Source: Tissierellia bacterium
Lineage (GTDB): Bacteria; Bacillota; Clostridia; Tissierellales; Dethiosulfatibacteraceae
Reading direction: 5' to 3'
Length of the DNA stretch: 6,196 bases
Assembly: GCA_007116605.1 (NCBI GenBank)
Contig: SKID01000013.1
Location: 1-6,196, forward strand
Shown: positions 1-5,739 of the stretch, piece by piece
Layout of the letters: every line of letters starts with the position of its first letter
How positions within the stretch are numbered: position 1 is the first letter of the stretch
Position numbers and translations under genes: made by a program
The notes under the pieces: model-generated
What the model was told of the DNA's origin: nothing
The model's database searches: none
What the model saw: only the letters and a program-made list of their open reading frames with translations

Positions 1-1615
1 CAATATTTTTTTTTTCTTCATTAATGATTTCTCTTTGTAATCCCATTAAAGATGCTATTCTAATGGCATCTTTTGGAACGCCATTGCCATCTTTTCCGGA
101 AATCAATCGATAATCCATCAAGGAATTTAATAATTGCATTCCTTTTTCTGGGTGTTCTTCCATTTTCTTTTCTAAATCTTCAAAAGCCATTTGGTTTAAT
201 CCGATGACTTGCAATTTTTGATTAGAAGCGTTGGCTGCATCATCAAAATGTGTTGTAATGATCGTAATAGAGGATTTATGCTTCAAATATTGGATGACAC
301 TACGGGTAATGGCTGCTCCTTCTAGTGGATTTGTGCCACCTGCTAACTCATCAATAAGAATGAGACTCCGATGATTTGCCTTTTCAAAAGCTTCTTTTAA
401 CTTTAATATTTCTGCACCAAAAGTTGAAAGTCCTTGTTCCACAGATTGTTCATCTCCAATGGAAACAAAAATATGATTTGACAAGCCAATACGACATTTT
501 TTAGCCGGTACATAAAGACCATATGACACAGCCCACGCTAGTTGCCCAATCATTTTGAGTGTGACAGTCTTTCCTCCCATGTTAGCCCCTGTGATTGATG
601 TGACGGGACAATCCAATTTTAATGAGATAGGCTGATAGTCTTGCTGTTTATATTTCAGTGCTTCTTCAGTTTTGAGATGACGTCCTTCTTCAATCACAAT
701 AATATGATCCGTTACAATTTCTGGTGGAACACTTGCAGAATTTTTTGCTTGCCTTAATTTAGCGAGAACCCAATCCATCACACCTATTGCTTCAAAAGTC
801 TTGTCGAAAGTCTCTTTAAATGATTTGATAAACAAACTTAATGAAATACGTACTTGATACGCTTCTTCCTCTTCTAATTGTCTTAAGTGGGCTATTTGTG
901 AATCAAGTTGGTCCATCTCCTGGGTGTTCCTAATACTAAATATCATCTGACCGATTGATTGACCACTCACATAAAGTCTAGCATCTCTTTCTAGCTGATT
1001 GCATAAACTGATATTGGATCTATCTAGATGAATATCTCCTTTTAAACTGATTTTCAAGGGCTTTTCCGATTCATAAGTTTCTTGGATGTTATTTTTTAAG
1101 TCTTTTTTTAACTTTTTCAATTCATAAGTCAAACTATTTATTTTTTGTCGTATATCTGCAAGCTTTTCAGAATAAGCATCATAAATATAAAATGTTTGAA
1201 GATTTTCATTATTAGGGTCTAACTGACTAATCACAGGTAATAAATTACCCACTTGAATATCATCAAACTCCTTGTTTCCTTTAAATGCTTTTAACAATTT
1301 TTTTGTTTGAATACAGAAACCTTTAATTTCGAACAATTCAACATCAGTTAATACTTCATCTTGTAATGTTCTATAGATAGATTCTCTTATGTCTTTAACA
1401 TGATTCAAAGCTGAAATGACATCTCGATCTACATAATAGCCTTCTAAATAAGCCATTAACCGATAATTTTTTTCTAATTCAGCTTCTTGGCCAGGGAGAT
1501 AAGGCTTGATTTTAGACTTTACTGTGAGACCATAGGGAGATATTGGCTGGATTTTGTCTAAAATAGCCTCTAGATTTAATTTATTGAATCCATCTTTGTT
1601 GATTAACTCTGTCAA
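1..1615 (-). CDS. kamC: KamC-like MutS-family ATPase, probable lysine 5,6-aminomutase reactivase subunit (3' end outside window)
   Basis: 538 codons are visible with no stop, so the C-terminus lies past position 1; the last residues resemble the usual MutS-family end (RIASLMGLQREIINEEKK), so little is probably missing. The protein has a helical N-terminal half with a lysine- and glutamate-rich coiled-coil stretch near residues 150-180, then a MutS-type ABC ATPase domain: Walker A GANMGGKT at 343-350, Walker B LILIDELAGGTNP around 418-430 (D422, E423), and a switch motif TTHFD at 454-458. The N-terminal mismatch-reading domains of true MutS are absent, and so, as far as visible, is a Smr nuclease domain. 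Lysine and ornithine aminomutase clusters commonly carry such a gene, annotated as the ATPase that reactivates the B12-dependent 5,6-aminomutase; that role is inferred here from context. The start is TTG, chosen because GGAGGG sits 6 nt upstream, an in-frame stop directly precedes it, and the next in-frame ATG is at codon 54. It is co-translated with kamB. Confidence 0.86.
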   Translation of the reverse strand, partial: MTELINKDGFNKLNLEAILDKIQPISPYGLTVKSKIKPYLPGQEAELEKNYRLMAYLEGYYVDRDVISALNHVKDIRESIYRTLQDEVLTDVELFEIKGFCIQTKKLLKAFKGNKEFDDIQVGNLLPVISQLDPNNENLQTFYIYDAYSEKLADIRQKINSLTYELKKLKKDLKNNIQETYESEKPLKISLKGDIHLDRSNISLCNQLERDARLYVSGQSIGQMIFSIRNTQEMDQLDSQIAHLRQLEEEEAYQVRISLSLFIKSFKETFDKTFEAIGVMDWVLAKLRQAKNSASVPPEIVTDHIIVIEEGRHLKTEEALKYKQQDYQPISLKLDCPVTSITGANMGGKTVTLKMIGQLAWAVSYGLYVPAKKCRIGLSNHIFVSIGDEQSVEQGLSTFGAEILKLKEAFEKANHRSLILIDELAGGTNPLEGAAITRSVIQYLKHKSSITIITTHFDDAANASNQKLQVIGLNQMAFEDLEKKMEEHPEKGMQLLNSLMDYRLISGKDGNGVPKDAIRIASLMGLQREIINEEKKNI

Positions 1616-2632
1616 TTAGATCCCTCCTGTCATCACATCTACAACTTCAATGTCTTTAATTTGATCTTTGATTAATCTCACTAATTCATCGCTTGAAAAG
1701 GCATATCCATAAGGAGATACCGGATTAACCGTGACTGCTTCAACAGTGATAGGATGTAACACTTCAATTTGCATTCCCTTTTTTTGAAGAGTTGCAAACT
1801 GATGATAATCTGAAAAAACTCTTGTGCCATTGTCTATCAATATCTTACAGTCAGATGCTCCTTGCGTAATCTCTTTGAGCAAACTCGTAGTGATAGCTCC
1901 CGAAAGATAAATTGCTTTTGTTTTCTCTGTCATTTTGCTTCTAATCTCAGAACCTCTACCTAGGTTTGTTTGGTGATCTAAATATGTCAGCTGGTTTTCA
2001 TGATTAATTAAACAACTTCTGGTTAACATGGGTTTTAGGGTCTGTATTTTTTCATCAGAAATTTCTTTAAGTGTGAGCAGTTTGACGTAAAACACTGTCT
2101 GACTAACCACTTTTTTTATATCTCGACTTAATACAGCACCTGTAGAGACAATGCATGCATCTGTAATCTCAGGAGATGAAACGGCTTTTCTATCAATAGC
2201 ACCATCAATAATGACTAAGTCAACTCCATAACTCAACAGTCGATCTCTAATCATTTCCATATCTTTTGTATTTGATGGACCTGCTAACTGAACATGACCT
2301 TCCGCCCTCACTCTTGCAATGATAATATTACCAAGAGGGCTTGTAAATTCTGTACTTTCCAGAATCTCAAGCCCTGCATCTCCCATTTCAGCTGTATGTT
2401 TTGCGGTAGCAATCATGGTTCCTTCAGGCACATAGATGGATGGTTTTTCTGTATCAGTAACCAAATCTCTGCTTTCACCATCTCGGCCTGTGGAGGTAAG
2501 TCCTAAACAAATATCTTGTTCATAAGCCTGTTCAACAAGATAATTGAGTGTGACTGTTTTGCCCGCATTTTTAGCGAGACCAACAATGGAAACCGATTGA
2601 TATTGCTTACTTAATCTTTGTACTAAATCCAT
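1616..2632 (-). CDS. kamB: KamB-like P-loop protein, probable lysine 5,6-aminomutase reactivase subunit
   Basis: 338 residues from the chosen ATG. An N-terminal P-loop, GLAKNAGKT at residues 18-26, follows a short beta strand (VSIVG), as in P-loop NTPases. A second motif, VDLVIIDGAIDR at 137-148, looks like a Walker B strand. Cytosolic: no signal peptide or membrane segment is apparent. Proteins of this kind sit between kamA and the MutS-like gene in lysine-fermenting bacteria and are annotated as KamB, partner of KamC in reactivating the B12-dependent aminomutase after loss of its cofactor; this function is inferred from position and family, not shown by the sequence. An upstream in-frame ATG at 2668 would add 12 residues, but it lacks a good ribosome site, whereas GGAGG lies 5 nt before the ATG at 2632. 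The gene ends TAA and kamC begins TTG on the very next base in the same frame. Confidence 0.83.
   Translation of the reverse strand: MDLVQRLSKQYQSVSIVGLAKNAGKTVTLNYLVEQAYEQDICLGLTSTGRDGESRDLVTDTEKPSIYVPEGTMIATAKHTAEMGDAGLEILESTEFTSPLGNIIIARVRAEGHVQLAGPSNTKDMEMIRDRLLSYGVDLVIIDGAIDRKAVSSPEITDACIVSTGAVLSRDIKKVVSQTVFYVKLLTLKEISDEKIQTLKPMLTRSCLINHENQLTYLDHQTNLGRGSEIRSKMTEKTKAIYLSGAITTSLLKEITQGASDCKILIDNGTRVFSDYHQFATLQKKGMQIEVLHPITVEAVTVNPVSPYGYAFSSDELVRLIKDQIKDIEVVDVMTGGI
1622..1627 (-). promoter_or_regulatory. Ribosome binding site of kamC, inside the kamB end
   Basis: GGAGGG lies 6 nt before the TTG start of kamC and doubles as the two glycine codons near the end of kamB (GGI-stop). It decides the TTG start and makes kamC translation dependent on, or reinforced by, ribosomes finishing kamB. 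Confidence 0.8.
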
Positions 2633-2637
2633 CACAA

Positions 2638-2642
2638 CCTCC
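2638..2642 (-). promoter_or_regulatory. Ribosome binding site deciding the kamB start
   Basis: GGAGG followed by TTGTG and then ATG at 2632. The 5-nt spacing supports this ATG over the in-frame ATG at 2668 and over the GTG one codon upstream, which would be only 2 nt from the site. Confidence 0.8.
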
Positions 2643-2675
2643 AATATCCCATTGATCCAATGACGCACAATTAAC

Positions 2676-2727
2676 AGGACTCTTAGATTCAGATAGGGGA
2701 GAATCGCTAAATGAACCCAAGAATCCT
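2676..2727 (-). other. Long intergenic RNA hairpin between kamA and kamB
   Basis: In the sense (minus-strand) RNA, the 16 bases from 2727 to 2712 (AGGAUUCUUGGGUUCA) pair without a break with those from 2691 to 2676 (UGAAUCUAAGAGUCCU), closing a 20-nt loop. Three of the pairs are G-U wobbles, which would be A-C mismatches in the opposite strand, so the structure belongs to the operon transcript. It starts 11 nt after the kamA stop. No run of U follows the 3' arm, so it is not a normal intrinsic terminator. It may protect the upstream kdd-kamA message or mark a processing point, setting the ratio of enzymes to KamB/KamC. The pairing is seen; the role is a guess. Confidence 0.6.
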
Positions 2728-2738
2728 TTTGTTTGTGA

Positions 2739-3989
2739 TTACTTTTTAGTCCGTTCTTTTCTTTCTAAGTAAGTGGGCTCTAAGTTTAATCTCTCTCCTG
2801 CTAATAGTGAGGCTACACCCGAAATATGTCCTTCTTTTTTACCTGTACATACATCACAAGTACAGTCAATATCTGTGTTATTAGGTTCTGTATAAGTGGT
2901 AATCACACCTTCATAATTTCTTAAGACTAATCGGTGTGTTGTTCTTGAAATGACATAGGTTGGCATCACAGGAGTTTTACCACCACCACCTGGAGCATCT
3001 ACCACGAAAGTAGGAACTGCATATCCTGAAGTATGACCTCTCAAACCTTCTATAATTTCAATTCCTTTCCCTACAGATGTTCTAAAATGCTCAATACCTA
3101 ATGACAAATCGCACTGGTAAATATAATAAGGTCGGACTCTATTTTTTACCAATTGATGACTTAAATCTTTCATAATATGAACACAATCATTGACGCCTCT
3201 TAACAATACTGCTTGATTTCCTAATGGAATTCCAGCATCTGATAGTTTTCGGCAAGCTTCTATTGTTTCTGGTGTCATTTCTTTCGGATGATTAAAATGT
3301 GTATTCAACCAAACTGGATGGTATTTCTTTAACATATTAACCAAATCATCTGTAATTCTTTGAGGACAGACTACTGGTGCTCTAGATCCAATTCTTACAA
3401 TCTCAACATGAGGAATCTCTCTCAGTTTTTTGATAATATATTCAAGTTTTTCATCTGAGATTAGTAAAGCATCTCCACCTGATAAAAGAACATCTCTAAC
3501 TACAGGCGTGTTTCTAATATATTCAATCGCCTGGTCAATTTGGCTTGTAGGAATAGCATGATCTGCTTGTCCAGCAAATCTTCGTCTTGTACAATGTCTA
3601 CAATACATTGAGCACTGGTCTGTAACCAATAATAAAACTCTATCTGGGTACCGATGTGTTAATCCAGGTGCTGGAGAATCTTCATCTTCATGTAATGGAT
3701 CTAGCATGTCTGCTTTACTCACATGTGTTTCTGCAATGGTTGGTACAGCTTGCATTCTGATAGGGCAACGATGGTCTTCTCTATCCATTTGTGCTGCATA
3801 ATAAGGAGTGATTCCCATTCTGAATTTTTGTAACACTTCATTAATATCTTTTTCTTCTTGTTCAGTCACATTGATGACTTGCTTTAATTTCTCTACTGTA
3901 TTGATCCTGTTACGTACTTGCCATTTCCAATCATTCCACTCTTCAGGTGTCACATCTTTCCATAATTCTATTTCATTATAATAGGTCAT
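2739..3989 (-). CDS. kamA: Lysine 2,3-aminomutase (radical SAM, PLP-dependent)
   Basis: This 416-residue protein interconverts L-lysine and L-beta-lysine, the first step of anaerobic lysine fermentation, using S-adenosylmethionine, a 4Fe-4S cluster and PLP. The length matches the clostridial enzyme and every key residue is present with numbering shifted by one from the well-studied Clostridium subterminale protein: cluster cysteines C126, C130 and C133 (CSMYCRHC), the SAM-site GGD at 171-173, PLP lysine K338 in DAPGGGGKTP, substrate-binding D294 and D331, and zinc-site cysteines C269, C376, C378 and C381. The C-terminal zinc cysteines separate it from EpmB-type short homologues and favour a true lysine mutase. 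The start ATG has an AAGGAAGG site 7 nt upstream and lies 24 nt after the kdd stop, so both are in one operon under the sigma-54 promoter before kdd. No degeneration or frameshift is visible. Confidence 0.98.
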   Translation of the reverse strand: MTYYNEIELWKDVTPEEWNDWKWQVRNRINTVEKLKQVINVTEQEEKDINEVLQKFRMGITPYYAAQMDREDHRCPIRMQAVPTIAETHVSKADMLDPLHEDEDSPAPGLTHRYPDRVLLLVTDQCSMYCRHCTRRRFAGQADHAIPTSQIDQAIEYIRNTPVVRDVLLSGGDALLISDEKLEYIIKKLREIPHVEIVRIGSRAPVVCPQRITDDLVNMLKKYHPVWLNTHFNHPKEMTPETIEACRKLSDAGIPLGNQAVLLRGVNDCVHIMKDLSHQLVKNRVRPYYIYQCDLSLGIEHFRTSVGKGIEIIEGLRGHTSGYAVPTFVVDAPGGGGKTPVMPTYVISRTTHRLVLRNYEGVITTYTEPNNTDIDCTCDVCTGKKEGHISGVASLLAGERLNLEPTYLERKERTKK

Positions 3990-4013
3990 GTTCTATACCT
4001 TCCTTTTTTGTTA

Positions 4014-5051
4014 TTAAGCGTAAATCTCCTCATACAACTTTCTTAATGCTTCACTTTCTCTCATAATTTGAAGAGAAATATCTGCATGGTCTTTTGTATA
4101 TCCATTTCCAATAATCATATTTACATCTTTACCCACACCTTCTGCACCTAGTGCTGCTTTAGTAAAAGAAGTCGCCATTGAGAAGAAATAAACCGTTCCA
4201 CCATCTTTACATGCTAAAATGCTTGACATCTCGCAATTGGGTCTACTCACACAGTTTATGACAAGATCACATAACTCTCCGTTAGTTAACTCCATCACTT
4301 TTTCATACACAGCTACTGCATCAGACGCGTCTGCTACCATATACTCATCTGCTAAATTTAATTTTTTAACTTTCTCAAGAGAAGATTCTCTGTGAGCTAA
4401 ACAAATGACTTTGCCAGTGATTCCTGCACGTTTCTTTGCTTCATATAAACAAAGAATCCCTGATTTTCCTGCTGCTCCTACTACTAATACAGTATCACCT
4501 GGTTTTACTAGTTTGGCTGTCTGAGCTGGTGCGCCAGCAACATCAAGCACTGATAGGGCTAAGTTTTCAGGTAGATCCGAAGGCATTTTAGCATAAATGC
4601 CACTTTCAAACAAAATAGCTTGTCCTTTTATATCTACTTGATCGATATCTTTTCTAATGGCTAAAATATCTTCAATCACTAATGGTGTTAACGATAAAGA
4701 TACTAATGTGGCCACTTTATCGCCAACTTGTAATTTCGTTTTTCCTTCTAATGCAGGACCAATTTCTTTAACAGTTCCAATCAGCATACCACCTGAACCT
4801 GTTACAGGGTTTTGATGTTTACCTCTTTCGGCAACAATCCCTTTCATAATTTCTTTGATTTTTTCTTCATCTCCACCTGCTTGATCTTTAATTTGTGTAA
4901 AGCTAGCGGAGTCAACATTTAATGTCTGAACATCAATTAAGATTTCATTGTCATAAATTTCCATTGTATTGTCAATCTTTAATGCAGGTTGTGGTAATAT
5001 ACCTTTTGGCTCAATCACACGATGTGTTCCGAATGGATTTCCTTTTTTCAT
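4014..5051 (-). CDS. kdd: L-erythro-3,5-diaminohexanoate dehydrogenase
   Basis: 345 residues, the usual size of Kdd (EC 1.4.1.11). The enzyme oxidatively deaminates 3,5-diaminohexanoate to 5-amino-3-oxohexanoate with reduction of NAD(P)+, the step that follows the two aminomutases. The fold is that of a medium-chain, zinc-alcohol-dehydrogenase-like protein: an N-terminal GroES-like half carrying GSGGMLIGTVKEIG (85-98) and QVGDKVATLVSLSLTPL (108-124), then a Rossmann half with the dinucleotide motif VVGAAGKSG at 190-198 (G192, G195, G198). The segment HQNPVTGSGG (79-88) is characteristic of the family. The ATG has GGGAGG 5 nt upstream. It is the first gene after the sigma-54 promoter, and kamA follows after 24 nt. 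Substrate specificity is inferred from overall resemblance and from the adjacent kamA; an unrelated MDR dehydrogenase is unlikely in this setting. Confidence 0.95.
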   Translation of the reverse strand: MKKGNPFGTHRVIEPKGILPQPALKIDNTMEIYDNEILIDVQTLNVDSASFTQIKDQAGGDEEKIKEIMKGIVAERGKHQNPVTGSGGMLIGTVKEIGPALEGKTKLQVGDKVATLVSLSLTPLVIEDILAIRKDIDQVDIKGQAILFESGIYAKMPSDLPENLALSVLDVAGAPAQTAKLVKPGDTVLVVGAAGKSGILCLYEAKKRAGITGKVICLAHRESSLEKVKKLNLADEYMVADASDAVAVYEKVMELTNGELCDLVINCVSRPNCEMSSILACKDGGTVYFFSMATSFTKAALGAEGVGKDVNMIIGNGYTKDHADISLQIMRESEALRKLYEEIYA

Positions 5052-5104
5052 AAAAACCTCCCATTATTTCACTAAAAAATTGTTTTTTTCTTAACAATCA
5101 TTAA

Positions 5105-5121
5105 TGCAATTAATGTGCCAA
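5105..5121 (-). promoter_or_regulatory. Sigma-54 (RpoN) promoter of the kdd-kamA-kamB-kamC operon
   Basis: The minus strand reads TTGGCACATTAATTGCA: a -24 element TGGCAC (GG at 5119-5118) and a -12 element TTGCA (GC at 5107-5106) with the canonical 5-bp spacer. Every invariant base of the consensus is present. The expected transcription start is near 5094, giving a leader of about 43 nt before kdd. Such promoters need an enhancer-binding activator; one is encoded divergently at 5740. Confidence 0.88.
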
Positions 5122-5133
5122 TTTATTCTGCCT

Positions 5134-5178
5134 TGTTAAACTAGTGTTTACAGGGGTTTGCCCCTTAAGGAAAACCTT
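5134..5178. repeat. Cluster of small dyads between activator sites and kdd promoter
   Basis: Three short inverted repeats follow each other: TAAAC-TAGT-GTTTA (5137-5150), AGGGG-TTTG-CCCCT (5152-5165) and AAGG-AAAA-CCTT (5167-5178), the last overlapping the palindrome CCTTAAGG (5163-5170). They fill the DNA that must loop to bring activator and polymerase together. They may be protein sites or simply bendable DNA; none is followed by a T-run that would suggest a terminator. Confidence 0.35.
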
Positions 5179-5190
5179 TTCTCTTAATTA

Positions 5191-5234
5191 TCGCTTAATT
5201 TTCGGCATTTAATCGCTAGTTTTTCGGCATAATT
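5191..5234. repeat. Two tandem 22-bp direct repeats, candidate upstream activator sites
   Basis: The unit TCGCTTAATTTTCGGCATTTAA (5191-5212, first 20 bases TCGCTTAATTTTCGGCATTT) is followed directly by a second copy at 5213-5234 that shares 15 of 22 positions, with TCGCT and TTTTCGGCAT exact in both. A period of 22 bp puts both copies on about the same face of the helix. They lie roughly 70-115 bp upstream of the -24 element of the kdd promoter, the usual distance for sites bound by sigma-54 activators. GCTAG (5215-5219) and CTAGC (5235-5239) also form an inverted pair flanking the second copy. Binding by the neighbouring regulator is inferred. Confidence 0.6.
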
Positions 5235-5248
5235 CTAGCTATTTGACA

Positions 5249-5264
5249 TAAAATAATGTATACT
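5249..5264 (+). promoter_or_regulatory. Possible promoter of the divergent DUF1934-regulator pair
   Basis: Two -10-like boxes precede the gene at 5284: TAAAAT (5249-5254) and TATACT (5259-5264). The first would leave a leader of about 23 nt; the second would start transcription within the ribosome site. Neither has a good -35 box at 16-18 bp: the nearby TTGACA (5243-5248) is only 10 bp from TATACT. The -35 position for TAAAAT would fall on the end of the second 22-bp repeat, which would allow repression or activation by whatever binds there. Confidence 0.35.
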
Positions 5265-5283
5265 GTAAAGGAGGAGGTGACCA

Positions 5284-5721
5284 ATGAACACAAAGCAAAT
5301 TAAAATTAAAAGCACTCAACAAACAGCTCCCCACGGCCCTATGCATTCTGAGTTTATCAGCGAAGGTTTTTGGAAAAGAGACAAAGGTGAAACAATCTAT
5401 GTTTATGATGAGTCTGAACTATCTGGGATGGAAGGATCACAAACCACCCTTAAATTAAACGAAAATCATCAACTGACCATCATTAGAACTGGACCTGAAT
5501 CATCTACTATTATGGAGTTCACCGAAAAAAAAGTGTCCCACAGCCCATACATTACCGCTTATGGCACCTTTAATCTAACCATTCATACCCATAAAATTAA
5601 TGTGAATATTGATGATTTTGGTAATGGTACCATTGAACTAATCTATTATTTAACCATTAATAATACCGAAAAGACAAGACATCATCTCTTGGTTTCTGTT
5701 ACTAGTCTTGAAAGTGCCTAA
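5284..5721 (+). CDS. DUF1934 (YwiB-like) beta-barrel protein
   Basis: 145 residues, the normal size of DUF1934 proteins such as Bacillus YwiB, which form small lipocalin-like beta-barrels of unproven function. Family marks visible are YVYDESELSGMEGSQTTLKL (39-58), the IIRTGP turn (66-71) and SPYITAYGTFNLTIHTHKI (87-105), then alternating strands to the end. No signal peptide or membrane segment, so a cytosolic protein is likely. A strong site, GGAGGAGG, precedes the ATG by about 6 nt. It leads a transcript whose second gene is the PAS regulator 18 nt downstream and diverges from kdd. In bacilli this family usually sits beside argS and rpoE, so the partnership with a sigma-54 activator is unusual. 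A barrel could hold a small ligand or act on the regulator, but nothing in the sequence shows that. Confidence 0.85.
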   Translation: MNTKQIKIKSTQQTAPHGPMHSEFISEGFWKRDKGETIYVYDESELSGMEGSQTTLKLNENHQLTIIRTGPESSTIMEFTEKKVSHSPYITAYGTFNLTIHTHKINVNIDDFGNGTIELIYYLTINNTEKTRHHLLVSVTSLESA

Positions 5722-5739
5722 TTTTCGGCGGGAGGTCTT

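Noticed and set aside
1..1615. mutS or mutS2 mismatch-repair gene
   Set aside because: Only the MutS-type ATPase core and a helical region are present, and it is translationally tied to kamB in a lysine operon.
1613..1618. kamB-kamC as one gene broken by a recent nonsense mutation
   Set aside because: The second gene has its own well-spaced ribosome site and start, and the two are separate genes in known lysine clusters.
2294..2506. Plus-strand open frame of about 70 codons
   Set aside because: It lies fully antisense to the conserved kamB coding sequence, has no ribosome site worth the name, and its product resembles no family.
2633..2668. Longer kamB start at 2668
   Set aside because: It would add 12 residues with no family support and no ribosome site; GGAGG is correctly placed for the ATG at 2632.
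5074..5098. Terminator-like ATTGTT/AACAAT stem plus T-run in the kdd leader
   Set aside because: The sigma-54 transcript should begin near 5094, inside the first arm, so the stem could not form; it is also weak and all but GC-free.
5243..5264. TTGACA and TATACT as a paired sigma-A promoter
   Set aside because: The spacer is 10 bp, far below the 16-18 bp needed, so the two boxes cannot work together.
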